A stretch of DNA of 64,000 nt from Rhynchonema sp. JSB1_4 (Eukaryota; Nematoda; Chromadorea; Monhysterida; Xyalidae): NCBI GenBank assembly GCA_030248065.1, contig JASAMV010003740.1:1-64000 (forward strand), given 5' to 3'. Made by a program: the position numbers and the translations under genes. Position 1 is the stretch's first letter. Each line of letters begins with the position of its first letter. A model generated the notes under the pieces. That model was not told the origin of the DNA. It worked only from the letters and a program-made list of their open reading frames with translations, and searched no databases. Of this stretch, positions 1 to 12,685 are shown in pieces.

Positions 1-1695
1 GCATCCACTCCAAACGCATGTACATATGTTGATTTGACCTCGATATCTGCCGACAACTAAGCGATCCCAGTTCCTGTATGCATTACCATCGCTGTTACTG
101 TTATGGTTAGTTTGTTGATTGGATGTCTGTATCATACATGTATTTTCTTATCCATTAATGGCACGATCATCGAACATATGTACAGTTTATGCGTACATCT
201 GTGGAATATCATACTTCAACAAAAAAACTACTTGCGTAGTGAGTGTTTTGGCTGTGGACCACCGGGCTCGTACATTTGGCTTGAAAAATCCTGCTGTTCA
301 GCGGCACGTTATTCTGTTCAGCCAGAGATTGGCCATCAACATCATCAAAGTTACAGATGGCTGGAGATTGAATATCCCAGAAACAATGTTGAACTTGAAC
401 CGTTTCGGGTTTAGGTTTCCTTAATTTTCTCTATAATGGTCCTTTGCCGAACATTCGTTGCCGTCGTCTCGCCAAAAGTATACTGCTTACTCATGCTTGT
501 GTCGCATCGTTAATGTTGCAAAAGAGCGTGGTTTTCACAATGGCAATTCGCTTGAACATCAATGCTTCCCTGTATTGTGTTCTGCTTGCGTTTATGGATG
601 TCCATTCATGGTGATGCCGCTGTTTGACATGCCCGCGCTTGTCTGAAGACAAGGTACACTTTCTACTCCATGGGTGTGTGCCGTTGCCAAGCAGTTCTGT
701 GTCGGTATACATAAAGGTTATTTTTTAAAAAAACGGAACCAGTTAAAAACAGTCACCCATTCATTATGAACGTGGCATGTGCACTCCTAGTTTGTTCATT
801 CCATGCGCATTTGTAGCACGTTGTCCTTTTGAAACCAGCCAGGTGCCGGCAACCTGTCATCATAAAACTCTGTCATATTTTCACAGCCACGAAGCTCAAG
901 CCCGTTTCACGTGTACTTGTCCCTTCTGCTGTGACCGCAACCGCAATATATGCACAAACACAACTGTGTTTCACAGTCTGCTTCAGATTTTACGACGATG
1001 TATTTACATGCATAACGGTGTGTGTGCGCATGCATCAGCCCACGGCACACAACACCACCTGTTCATTGTCTCAACAGCGCGAAGCATTGCTGGGTCACTT
1101 CAACCATACATCAGTTGACAGTGTGCACTTCTGTGTTATAGAGAACCCCTTGCTCAAACACTGACGACCCTGGATGTGGAGTTATTTTGCGTGGTCGGAT
1201 AAAAACACACACACACACAGGCTGCTGTCATTGCGTTGCATGGGCGGCGCACTGAAAAAGTAAGTTGAATTGGACCGTTTTTCTTCATTTCGCTGGGCTT
1301 TCTCCTCAGTTTTTGTTTTGCGACCTGTTTGTGCGCATTTCAATGTCGAAAGAAATGCCCGCCGTCCGTACTTATCGCATGAAACGTCACGGAGGTTTTT
1401 GGAAAGGTCATTCGTTTCGTGCGTGTCAGTGTCTTACCAACACCTGCCTGCCGGACGATATTACTTTTATACGTAACGATGTTTGCCTGTCTTCGCTTGA
1501 AAGTTTTCTGGGCCTGCCGCTGTTTTTGCGACCGAACTGTGTGCATCTTGATTTCTTTGGGGAGCCACCTTCCGGCAGTGATTGCTGCCGCTAAGATGAA
1601 CCTTACAACTCAGGGACAATTGGTCGGTTGCCCTGGTCAACGACATCCGACCCAAACATGAAGCTAAAAGCTTGTCTCAGCTCAGAACGGCACGG
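1..1695. other. gene-free stretch, nothing recognised
   Basis: No open frame here looks like protein-coding sequence; the frames that exist are short, lack domain-like residue patterns and overlap each other on both strands. A short CA run lies near 1207-1218. The stretch precedes the first candidate UGDH exon and may hold its promoter or a 5' untranslated exon, but I see no motif that proves this. Confidence 0.5.
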
Positions 1696-1703
1696 CAGAA
1701 TAC

Positions 1704-2091
1704 CAGTGATGTAGTTGGTCCGAGCAAGAAAGCTAGCTAGCAGGAGGGGTCCGGCACAAGAAAGCTAGCTAGCTAGCCGGGTACCCCGATTTGGGGGGGG
1801 GGGTATTGGTCCAGAAGTCAAAAACAGGGTTATAAAATTTGGTCTAAATTATGCTAAAATAAGCCTTAAAATGCGTATTTTTGTGCACGTGTGAGAAAAT
1901 TTGGACGAATTTGACCATTTTGGCCCATAAAATGGTCATTTTGGCACTAAAATCAACACTTTTCTTACTTGATGACCGGAGCAAGAAAGCTAGCTAGCCA
2001 GTTTGGGGGGGTATGGGTTTCGGAGCAAGAAAGCTACCTAGCAGTTGGGGGGGGGTAATACCCCCCCCATACCCCCCCAACCACATCACTG
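1704..2091. mobile_element. non-autonomous hAT-type element, 388 bp, with 8-bp target duplication
   Basis: The element starts CAGTGATGTAGTTGG and ends CCAACCACATCACTG, an inverted repeat with one unmatched base. It is flanked by the identical 8-mer CAGAATAC at 1696-1703 and 2092-2099. An 8-bp duplication and a CAG...CTG end are typical of hAT transposons. There is no transposase. The interior holds four copies of a 'GAGCAAGAAAGCTAGCTAGC'-like unit, runs of 7-13 G or C, and an A+T-rich core with an internal inverted repeat around a 'TGACCATTTTGG' sequence. It lies about 100 bp upstream of the first candidate UGDH exon. Confidence 0.85.
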
Positions 2092-2205
2092 CAGAATACA
2101 CCACCCTGTCATTGACCACCTGTGCTTACTCGCACATACGTAACTATTTTATCCGCCCATGAAACATCACAATCACATCATATTAATGTCGTAATCTTGT
2201 TGCAG

Positions 2206-5200
2206 TGTCCCCGACGCCAACTGCATTGAAGGCCGAGACAAAACAACAACAACAAGCAGCAGTTGAGCCGAACTATTGTGGATTCTGCGCCGATCGCGAA
2301 ACACAACGCCAGAACGGGTCGGCGACTGGCGAACAGATTGGTGGATTGAGTGACGAAGACAGTAACATGGTGGTGAGGGGGAGGCCGGGAGGGGGTGAGG
2401 GCGAATTGTTGCGATTTCGCTTCGCGCATGTTATCATGCCCATTGTAGTGCAGATTTATTTCTTTGGACTCAAACCAATTTACCAGATGCCCCCTGCACC
2501 TAACCACTAATTTTTGGGTGCAAGTTTATACATAACTTTCAGATGGAAGCACGATTTTTGCCAAAAAGCGCCTAATTCACTGATGTTTTGTTTTGATGCA
2601 GTCTACTTGCTTAAAGCAGCCTGATAAAGTAAACACAAGCAGAATCAGAGTATTCCTGCCTGACCATAACCCCGGTTTTCAGGCTGACAATTCGACTGTA
2701 GAGGTCTAGAAACGTTGAATAAGCAGCGAGGCGAAATTTTTCAAAGTTTTGTTTTGCGGATGCAGCCAGAAAACGCCAGACGGGTGATAATCACAACTGA
2801 AGAGCACGTTTGTGTCAAAAAAAAATAACTCACCCAGCCCTCCAATTTTTTACTGCAACGCTCTAATTTTAGGTGCAAATTTTAGGTCTAACGCATGAAA
2901 AGACTAATTTACAATGCGTCAAGCTCTTGAGGAAATTGGTGGATTGAACAGTGACATAAATGTGTATTTTTAGGCCCAACTCGGACAAACTACAACACCT
3001 ATTCAGGTGAAGGAAATCTGCTGCGTGGGTGCCGGCTACGTTGGTGGGCCGACATCAGTGGTGATCGCGGCGAAATGTCCCAAAATGCGTGTCACTGTCG
3101 TGGATATGAACCATCAACGTATCGCTGCCTGGAATTCGGACCAATTGCCCATTTATGAACCCGGGCTGGAGGTTTGTTCATCGCTATTTTCATGCGCGCA
3201 ATTTTTGTGCCATCACCGTGCTGTTTTTACTGCATAAGTGCTTTCGATTCGATCAAGCATAATTTTAGGGATCACTTTAAATTTGTTTTCATGTTCTCAG
3301 GAAATCATCAAGAAATGTCGCGGCAAGAATCTGTTCTTTTCCACCGAAGTCGAAGCGACCATTAAACGGGCCGAGCTCATCTTCATTTCCGTCAACACAC
3401 CGACGAAAACGTTCGGTGTCGGCAAGGTAAGACTTATTGTTGGTTTCATGTCAATCGTGCTCGGCGGTCATCCTGTCTGCCTGTCTGATGTCTTGGCTAG
3501 GTGAGCTGACTTTTTGTGTCGAGGACCACTAATCTGCTGGGGTTGTGCCCAAGTAAATATACTTTATGACGAACCTTTACGGTGGTCAAAATATTGCGTT
3601 CACTTCAGTGAATCTCTGTACGTCGTCAACAGAAACAGAAAACCGGTGCGGTGGTGGTCACCAAAGCAGGTCCGATCCGATCACCAACTTTTGTTTCGGA
3701 GACCGGCCCTTTATGGTTTTTTTGTACGAACCAGTCCGCGTTGCATGTATAGTATACCGTCCTGTGTTTTTTTGAGTGATGCAACCATCTGTATGTACAC
3801 ATAGGGCAAAGCGGCGGACCTGCGCTACATCGAGTCAGTGGCTCGAACAATTGCGCAGAACGCTAACGGACCGAAGATTGTGGTTGAGAAGAGCACCGTG
3901 CCCGTGAAGGCCGCCGAAAGCATCTCGCAGATTCTGAAGGCCGCACAACGTGACAATCGACAGCTGTCGTTTCAGGTGGGGGCAAATCGCTTTCTGTCTC
4001 CTGCTTTTTGGTGACTCTCTATGGTGGATATCTCTGAACGCCAGTTTGGTCCCCCAGTCGGCCTCTGGCCTCATGATTACAACTCTGGTGGATATTCTTT
4101 AGCAGTGAAAGAAAGTGCTTGATCAGGTCGTGTCAGTGTCATTTTACAGAGGGTTCATTGCATTTCTGAATTGATGTCGTTTCTGTTGTGTTCCCGGTTT
4201 TTTTGGGTCACGTCACATAATCATCTTGTGCATTTGTACTGACTGACGATGTCGTGGTGCACCGCACGTCTGTGAAAACGAAACGAAGCCAAAAAGCACA
4301 GCTCCGTCCAGTTACATCATTTCGTGCTCAAAGTTTCAAAATTTTTATGAATGCCACCAGACAGTTATGGAAAAAAACATTTCAGATTCTCAGTAATCCG
4401 GAGTTTCTAGCGGAAGGGACGGCCGTCGAAGACCTGCTCAATCCGGATCGTGTCTTAATCGGCGGCGAACAGTCGTCGGGAGGTAAATGCCATCATGAAA
4501 ATTATTTTCACTTTTTAACTCAGTTGTCTGTTTGTTTTTGCAAAACAAGGTGTTTTTCCTTTAGGTTTGGCAGCTATTGATGAGCTGGTGGCCATCTATC
4601 GACATTGGGTGCCCGAAGAACGCATAATCACCACGAACACTTGGTCATCGGAAATGTCGAAATTGGTTTGGTTGGATTTATTTCTCACGTGTAGAAAGAA
4701 AATGATTCTAGAAAGGAACTGATTTTTCTTTTTGGACCAGCTCCCAAATGCAGGTTAGTGTGCCGTTTTTACAGGGACCCTCCTACTGTACAGTGAAATT
4801 CTGCACATCCAAGGTAGAAATTTCTGAGCGATGTCTTTTTTCCACTGCGATTAGATTCCAACTTCGCACTTCATATTGTGAATATTTTTGTGATGATCGG
4901 TCATTCAGGCCTATCATGTCATCACAAAGTGGGCGGACTCTGAACTGTATCTGATCTGATTGACCAAGAATAAATTCGACCGGCAGTTTGTGGCAAAAGT
5001 CCTTGTGCACGCGCAGGCAGCGAACGCATTTCTGGCGCAACGCATATCCAGTATCAATGCAGTATCAGCCATATGTGAGACGACCGGCGCCGACGTGCGT
5101 GAGGTGGCCAACGCGATTGGTACTGATACGAGAATCGGCAATAAATTTTTGAACGCATCTGTCGGTGGGTAGTGGATTTTGGGCCACCGTATGGTCAACT

Positions 5201-8200
5201 TTTTGTATCCGCTCATGCGGATCGGGGCGGAGTTTGCCGTATTGCCGTTGTGTTTTTTGATGGCGCACTGATTTCGACCGGTGTGAAAGCGGTTCATTGG
5301 GGAAACAACTTTTGCGCTGAGCGACTGGTCAACAAACCAACGTTCACAATCGCGGCTGAGTCCGTGCCCGCGTATACGAAAAGAGATGCGAGAGCATTGT
5401 GTAACTGTTGTATTTAGTTGTTGAAAAGTTGATATGATTAATTAATCTTTTGCATTTTGTTGGTATTGGCGGAAATTGTCAGTGGATCAGACGAGAGTCA
5501 AAGCAAAGCCACTTATTTGTGTGGTGCGCCAAACGTTTCCTATCGCGTTTTCAGGCTTTGGCGGCAGTTGTTTCCAGAAGGACGTACTGAATCTGGTGTA
5601 TCTTTGTGAGAGTTTGAATCTCACGCAGGTCGCAGACTACTGGATGCAGGTGAGAAATGTGGCTTGATACCTGTCAATTAAATGTGATGATCGGGCGCGC
5701 AGTTGTGACTGTCGAAATGTTTTGCGCTTTTATGCGTGAACGCCGTTTCTGGGCAGTTTGGCAGTTAATTAGCGACTTCTGCGCTTTTCGAAATCTCAAC
5801 CTTCAATGGACCTTTAATAATATCCCATATTTTTCGAAAAGTGATGCAAAAAAACTGATTTGATGTCTTCTGATCCGATCACCAGGTTTGCTGCATGCTG
5901 CACCACAATTCGTCAGCATACCACGTTCATGCGGAACTTGGCAGATTTGTGATAGTATCTGGCTCACGTGCAGTATGCTAATGTTGTCAACGCAACTGCC
6001 TGTGTTTCTTGCAAATGCAACAGGATGACCGTAGTTGTCAACGCGCCGACTCGTACTATCCAAGGTCTCACAGCAGCCCTGTGTTAATTTCTTCGCGCTC
6101 GCTAACGTCGTCGCGCTACAGTTTGCACGCATGCCACGTTTCACAGGACACAGGAGACACCCATCCGGCTCCGTTGCCCACGAATCACAGGCAGTTGCGT
6201 TGACAACAATAGCATTGGCCTAATTTCTTTCCGAAATTGCATCGCAGGTTGTGACAATGAACGAATGGCAACGACGTCGGTTCGCCGAGCTGATCATATC
6301 GAATCTGTTCAACACCGTCTCTGGCAAACGAATAGCCATCTTCGGATTCGCTTTCAAGAAAGACACCGGCGACACTCGGTTCGTTTATGTTCCCGTTTTC
6401 GTTGACTTTTTTCGTTTCTGTCTATGGTCGGGCGGGATGTAAGTTTTGGTGATTTCCCGATTTTCACACTCCCAACGTCTTCATGAAAGACCGTTTCCTT
6501 CGGCAGAATTTGATTGATGTGGCGGTTTTGATCCCTAAATTGTTTAACCCACGCACAGACGGGATGAGACGGTCGACCTTTGGTTAGTCACGATGTGATC
6601 ATGTCGCAGTCGGCTTCTTACACCTGGGATTTTTTGGCTTATATTACTGTCGTCAAGTCAGATCGTCGACTCTCGTCGTGGTGCCACTCACAATTGTACA
6701 GTCGTCAAGTCAAATCGTCGAGATTTGTAATAGGTTGTGGGGCGCTGATCCCTCCACACGCGCTGCAGGGTGCTCACCCGTAGCAAATGAGCTCTCTCGT
6801 TTCTGGCTGCATTTTTGTCGAGATTCCCATTCATACATTCGCTCACGCGCATTTGGGGTTGCTGTCATGATTGAATGTATTGGCCCAAATCATCAATAAT
6901 CGAGTCGTCGATACACAATCCACATGCATGACATAGCACACCAGCGCCAGCCAGCACGACAATTAGAGTTGACTGACGACTGTAATATCAGCCGATTTTT
7001 TGGGCACCTGGGCAGGCAGGGACGTAAACCCTATGTTCTGGTTACGCTGCCTGCAGATGGGCATTTTCTTGCTTTTTTGCACCCAGGTACTCGGCGGTTT
7101 AGGTGCTCCTAGAATTTTCTAATTTTGTTTGTAACCGGAGAATTTTTACCCAAAACTAGTTTTTGCACCGCAGTAAAATTCCCACATCTCGGTCCGAATT
7201 GTACCTGGTCGATTTGTCTAAAAATACCCTGGTTGCTGACGAAGAGTTGTTGGTTTTTACGCATGTATTAATGTTCTTTTCATTTTAATTCCGGCTTTGC
7301 AGTGAGTCACCGAGCATCTACGTGTGCAAGTACCTGCTCGATGAACATGCACGTTTGGCCATTTATGACCCGAAAGTGTCACGACTGCAGATAATGGAGG
7401 ATTTGAAGGACCCGGCCATATCGCAGGATCCGACCAGGGGTTATTTTGTTTGTTTTAGAATTTGGCTAATTATATTGCTGTCATGTCAGCGCAACTGCCA
7501 GTTTTTCGTGTGAAAACTGCTCCTGCTGCGTTTGCACGAAACGCAGGCGATTGCGTTCGCAACGGTAGCGTGAATGAGCCCAAGATTGCTTACATTTCGT
7601 GCCCCGCGTGGGAGAAACTACGCATGTGTGCTCGTACTGCTGACGCTGAGAGAGGAATTTACAACTTGATTTTTGAGATTTTCCGATGAAAACTTGCGAA
7701 AATGCTGCTTATATTTTGATTTGCAGTTGATCGACTGGTGACGATTTATTCGTCTCCCTACCAGGCGGCCGAGGGCGCGCACGCGATTGTTGTGCTCACC
7801 GAGTGGGATGAGTTCAAGGTACATAGGTCATGTTACTTTGGTGCATTAGATCATTTTTAGACGGCTTTCTAAAAAAAATGCACCCAAAATTTTTTATTTG
7901 CTTCCAAAAAAATGAAGCTTGATTGAGTGCAGACTGCACCAAGAATTTTCACACTATATCTGCAAACTGCAACGCTGCAAAATTGCCCAGCATTGGTTTT
8001 TAATTTCTGACGTCTTGGTGAGAATTGCACCTGAAAAATTTTGAAATAACGAACCCTGTCTGGTCTCTGACTCCTCTGCTATAACGTCACCAACTGCGGA
8101 TTCGTTTTGCAGACGCTTGACTACGAACGGCTGTATCAGTCGATGACCAAGCCGGCGTTCATATTCGACGGTCGCGTGATGTTGCCGCACGACAAACTCA

Positions 8201-8307
8201 TGCGCATCGGCTTCGACGTGCACAGCGTCGGCGTGAAACATCGCTGCAGAGTGCCTAGTGGACGCGCGCCCGAGTGCAGCGCCATTAATGGCGTGGCACC
8301 GAACTGA
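2206..8307 (+). CDS. UGDH (sqv-4 / sugarless orthologue): UDP-glucose 6-dehydrogenase, split gene
   Basis: Oxidises UDP-glucose to UDP-glucuronate in two NAD+-dependent steps in the cytosol, feeding glycosaminoglycan synthesis and glucuronidation. Exons: 2206-2372 (candidate first), 3007-3171, 3301-3426, 3805-3975, 4386-4482, 4565-4665, 5017-5164, 5555-5649, 6248-6378, 7303-7439, 7727-7818, 8113-8307. All junctions keep phase. Visible motifs: NAD-binding GAGYVGG near residue 9; [66 protein letters not shown]; the catalytic cysteine in FGGSCFQKD at about residue 277; [23 protein letters not shown]-equivalent LTEWDEF; FIFDGR. Counting from ATG 2367 the protein is 487 aa, close to the usual 490-500. 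Exon 2206-2372 is open upstream of that ATG and could add about 54 residues ([16 protein letters not shown]...); its first bases TG would complete an ATG split by an intron or created by trans-splicing. The C-terminal tail after HSVG is not family-conserved. Confidence 0.96.
5977..6213. mobile_element. MITE, GGCTTAT/GTTGTCAACGCA family, in UGDH intron
   Basis: Starts 'GCTAATGTTGTCAACGCAAC' and ends with its near-perfect reverse complement (GTTGCGTTGACAACAATAGC). The internal sequence keeps the family phrase 'CCTGTGTTTC(T/G)TGCAAA'. No coding capacity. Its right end lies about 30 bp before the acceptor of UGDH exon 6248-6378. Confidence 0.8.
6635..6993. mobile_element. MITE, GGCTTATATTACTGTCGTCAA variant, in UGDH intron
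   Basis: The left end GGCTTATATTACTGTCGTCA is mirrored by TGACGACTGTAATATCAGCC at the right end. The body contains further 'CGTCAAGTCAAATCGTCGA' repeats. No ORF of interest. Same family style as the other GGCT...AGCC elements in the window but with a diverged interior. Confidence 0.7.
7462..7570. mobile_element. partial MITE copy, GGCTAAT family
   Basis: Begins GGCTAATTATATTGCTGTCA, then 'GCGCAACTGCCAGTTTTTCG' and 'GCGTTTGCACGAAACGCAGG', matching the family interior, then decays without a clear right end. It lies in the UGDH intron between exons 7303-7439 and 7727-7818. Confidence 0.5.
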
Positions 8308-11014
8308 CCGTGTTGTTGGGTGCGGTATGAAACTTGGTGGACGGGCTTCACTTCGGTTCGGCGCTTTGGTCACGTGACTTGCGCGCACTGACTGACTTTC
8401 AATTTGGAAATTTACTGATGATGACAATTTGTTTTTGTATTGGCTGTTTGGCAAATAATGTCTATGCTGGTTGGTCGCTGTATGATGAGTTAAATTTTGC
8501 ATTTTATACGTGCTCTATTAAATACAAAGAGTCACGTGACAGTTCCAAGGCCGATTATGATAACGGCCCGGGAGAAACTGTGGACCGCTTCGCTTGTCAT
8601 GTCCACTTCAAGTCTTTTAGTTTTAACGATGGTTTTGAAGTGCTTCCAAAAGTATAACAGTCTAGTTACTCTCTTTATAATGACCATCTGGCCTCTGTGA
8701 TGCATGAAATTTTTTATCGGGGCCGATAAGTTTGATCCTCAATCTGTCTGAGGGATTCATTCTCAAGGGCCCTGAGGTTCTGTGTCCCGGATGGGTCGCC
8801 ATAAAGAAGGTACCTTGTCTGACACCGATGATAAATACCTATTTTTATGCATTCGATTCTTCTTGTTTCGGCCATTTTTATCGTCAAGAAACATTCCGTG
8901 CTGTTTCCTAGTTTTTCTTGCTGTTTTTTCTTCATTGAGTCCTTGCATTTTTTGTCGTGTTACTATTAATGAACTGAACAGCATTATGCCCATCACACGT
9001 CTGTAATAAGTATACGTTTTGTTCTTGCCTCAGTTGTTGTAAAGTCTCAATTGCAATTTGGTCAAAATAACAAGAACTACATGTGGCTTCATTCCGATAA
9101 CCACTGTTTTGTGCTCATTTTGTGTTTGTTGTTCTGTAAAGCTTCAATTCAGTACATAACTTTTATCCAGGGCCTATGTCCTTTTCTTGATTTTGTTACA
9201 GTTTTCTTTATCTGTATGTCTACCTTCCCATCATTTCATACTTCAAAGATGATATCCTATTTTATTACATGTATACCATCTTTTTCAATTTTTAGAAAAG
9301 TACGTTTGTATGTGCTTTCCGCTGTTTGTTTCTAGATTCGCAGCTGTGAATTAAAAGTATTCGTTGACGTTTCATGCAAACTTATAATTCGACCAAGTTT
9401 ATACCAAGCAGCGCTACTTTCTGATTCTGTTTCACATTTGTTACCAAGGTTTAAATTTTATCATCTACAGTATTTGATTCCCTTCTCTCGGTTGTGCTTG
9501 TTTCCCAATGTAATATTCATCCTTGTTTCTTCAAGTGCTTCTTTATGCCACTACATTTCCGTGAGGTCTTGTATAAGCGCGTGTGCCATCTTTTCATACA
9601 AGCCATAATGCTGTGCTGTGAATGGCCATGGGCCTACCCAAGATGTTTACACAAGGTGGTTGACAAGCATGTTTGCTTGGTTTAGGAATGGCGTCCTATG
9701 ATGAAACCCAAATGGTAACCTGGCAAACGGTCTTTGTATCCACCCTATAACAGTTGGTAAGAGTATGATAATGACTGTCTTTACCCATAACTGTGGTTGG
9801 TTGGCTGGTTTGGAATTCAATAAAAGTATCCTAAATAGCAAATTGAAAGAAAAGCGGCAAGTTTGTGACGCGCGTGCCCACCCGACCAATTGGTGACAAA
9901 ATGCATGCAAATTGGGTTCTAGATTCATGGGTATACCTTTTGCAGCAACGTGGACTTGGGCTGCGAACGGTACCCTGGTACATACGTAAGATGCTCAGCT
10001 GCAATGAAGCCGTCACAAAACTGAGAAAAGACACAGGACGAGCCTGTTGGGTCCAAGTAAACTGCCATGTGTGGTGTAGCACACGTCCGGAACCCCAAAA
10101 AGATGCCATATCTGTCAAAGGCAATAAATGTTGAAATCTGCGTTTCTTTCTGTGCGCTTGCGTATCGCCACCACTTTAGTTCCTCTATCACATTTGATGT
10201 TGGGCTGATGGTCGCCGTCAAACCTGAGCTCATCTGATCACAAGACCCCTTCGTGAGTGGGACAAGAAGTTTTCGCGGCTGTGAAATTTGCAAAAATACA
10301 AGTGCTTATTTTCGTGCAACATTTGTCAGGCAGGTTAAGTATTGACTAGTCAATTTAATACAAGCCTGCTTGCTTCTCAATTGGTCACCACGCTAGCTGA
10401 TGCTTCACTGCAACTCATAGAAATGTATGTTTCAAATGACCGCGCCGCTCCGCGGCCGCACTGGATTTGTGGAGGACGTTTGTGTTGTCCCACGGGCGCA
10501 CTACGCTCCCAAATTCAATTTCCCGCAAGCAACATCTGAGCTTATAGTGCACCAGGCACCGCGCACCCCATACTTCTTTTCATGCCCCACCGTATTTTCC
10601 GAAAGGACGGCTGGGCACGCGCCATATTGTATTTTTTGTGCAAAAAAATCCTGCACTCCACCCTCTGTATGTAGTGGCATGATCAGGATCCGTTACTTTC
10701 GTCCACCACGATAAATGCTGGTAGCCTGGTAAGCAGGAAGTTAAAGGCAGAGAAAAACACTAATATCTCCAACATCTAGGGTTGGTAGCCTCATCGGTGT
10801 TCACAACTACGACGGTGCACTGTACGCATTTGATGTCATTTGGCGCGTGTGTATGCTGGCGCTAAATGCTCTCTTGGCGAGTTGATGGTGTCTTTTCGTG
10901 GTCGGCTGCGCAGCAGTTATCCGGGGATTAATGGTTGCAAGCGGTGAACTCGCGGAGCAGGTCACAGGCAGCAGGGCATGGTTCCGCATCTGATCCATTT
11001 ACGTATACCATTTT
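8308..11014. other. gene-free, A+T-rich; possible decayed Tc1/mariner fragment
   Basis: Downstream of UGDH. No exon recognised. Around 9925-10293 the minus strand holds a broken frame with a 'SDELRFDGD'-like phrase reminiscent of the mariner/Tc1 transposase core ('SDE..F...'), but frames are disrupted and no catalytic triad can be traced. Position 8320-8340 carries one copy of the dispersed GATCACCAAGTTTGATACC motif. The stretch 8860-9340 is T-rich and otherwise unremarkable. Confidence 0.35.
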
Positions 11015-11153
11015 GGGCTAATTGTTTGGTCGTCAACACAGACCGGTCAAAGCTATATGCTCAAAATGAACGTCAGGAAATAATAATGCACATAACATTG
11101 GGCTGCGTTGACGACCGACGTAGACGGTGTGCGTCGACCACATCAATATAAGC
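11015..11153. mobile_element. MITE, GGCTAATTGTTTGGTCGTCAA variant
   Basis: The left end GGCTAATTGTTTGGTCGTCA is mirrored by TGCGTCGACCACATCAATAT(AAGC). Short (about 140 bp), non-coding, same family layout as the other GGCT...AGCC elements. Confidence 0.7.
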
Positions 11154-11914
11154 ATGCATATTAGCAGGGCTCCCATCTTTATGCACTGTTTGCTCCAGTA
11201 TTGGTACGTTTCGATTTTGCGATAGAGCACACGGATTGGCTTGGGGTTGCGCGAGCCTTATTACCCTAAAAGCAAGCCAAGCCTATAACTGCAGTTAGTA
11301 CGTACGACTATGTGCATGACATCAAAAGGTTGATTTGCAAAATATTTCCTTCTTTTCAAGGCTGGCGTCTTTTTCGTGCTGTGTGATATCTAGCTGAAAT
11401 TCATTTCAAGCTGCGTGTCTGCAATTCCGCACAGCTGCCGAGCATGCAACTCGTAAAACCACCAAACCAGCCTGAATATATTTATTAGGTATGTACATGC
11501 ATGCCAATAAGGAGCTTGCATTGTACCAAAAAGCCGAGCTAGTACTTCGGGTATCGCGAACAAGACGGTGCGTGCCAAGACAGTCGGTTTTCAAGAATAG
11601 CATCCACATAAGTATATTTGCTGAGACAGCGTAGGCCTAAGCCTGAGCCTGTCGTTGAAGATGCATACAACGGTCTGTGCAACCGGCTGTTTTTCTGCCC
11701 GCTGTTTTGTCCACATTCCGACCTCAAATCCACTATTGCGGTGTTCGCATACAGTATGTTTGATCAGCGCACCGATCTTTGAAACCAGCGTGTAATGAAC
11801 AATAAAAAAGTGTTCCTGCATAGACAGACAGACAGAGCCATGTTTCCTATTGCTTTGGAACGAACAACCTGTGTGGCCGAGCAAGCTGGACGGTTGGCTG
11901 GTATACCTAGGCGG

Positions 11915-12150
11915 ACGGGCAATTGAGCAAAGCACATTTGAGCAAGACCACTTTGAGCAAGTGAAAAAGAGCAGAGTCCAAAAGAGCAGAACCTAAAAAC
12001 GAATAGGCTTAAGCCAAAGCCTGAGCCTGATATCAAAATCAGTCTAACCCTAAGCCATTGGAACAAAATAAGTGCTCTGCTCTTTTGGCCCTGCTCTTTT
12101 TGACTTGCTCAAAGTGGTCTTGCTCAAATGTGCTTTCCTCAATTGCCCGG
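11915..12150. mobile_element. MITE, GGGCAATTGAGCAAAG family, copy 1
   Basis: Ends are CGGGCAATTGAGCAAAGCAC and its near reverse complement (GTGCTTTCCTCAATTGCCCG). 'TTTGAGCAAGACCACTTTGA' recurs inverted near the right end, giving arms of roughly 75 bp around a 'CCTAAGCC/GGCTTAAGCC' centre. A second copy lies at 56248-56463 beside a Hog-gene splice site. No coding content. Confidence 0.8.
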
Positions 12151-12491
12151 CCACCGGTACCTACTCTTATGTTGGATCCGACCTGCACATTACTGAACAT
12201 ATTGATGTGTTCGTTTGGATTTCCTTGGCCGCGCCATAAACAAAACTGCATCGGACGGAACTTCATTTTTTTCGTTCGCCGACCGCAATTAGTTTCGTTG
12301 TCGCACAGCAGGATTGCTTGTCTCCTTGTCATATGAGCATTCTGAAATCCCCAGATTCGTACATATAGCATGTACCGTGGTATGTATGTATGTGCCATGT
12401 ACATGTGTACCAGAAAGCACCAGAATTGAATTTCAAGTTTGTGATCATTTTCGCGACGCGCACCGGCATCTTGTCCAGGAGGTCGGGGCAG

Positions 12492-12673
12492 GGCTTATAG
12501 TAATGTCGTCAAATCACATGTATTATTTTCCGCCTCATTTGGGGCTCATGTATTCGACGACTTTTTGAGACATGATTTGACGACAAAACTATTAGCCTTT
12601 GGGGCTCATGTATTACTGCTTGTTTGACGACTACTTGATCTGACGACATGATTTGACGACAAAACTGTTAGCC
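12492..12673. mobile_element. MITE, GGCTTATAGTAATGTCGTCAA variant
   Basis: GGCTTATAGTAATGTCGTCA at the left is mirrored by TGACGACAAAACTGTTAGCC at the right. An internal direct repeat ('TTTGGGGCTCATGTATT' twice, 'GACATGATTTGACGACAAAA' twice) shows partial internal duplication. It ends 12 bp before the next MITE (12686-12911). Confidence 0.75.
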
Positions 12674-12685
12674 CGGGGCAGTGTA

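Noticed and set aside
9925..10293. Minus-strand frame with SDELRFDGD-like words of a mariner/Tc1 transposase
   Set aside because: Frames are broken, the remaining acidic catalytic residues cannot be located and no inverted ends bound the stretch. Kept only as a remark in the gap entry.
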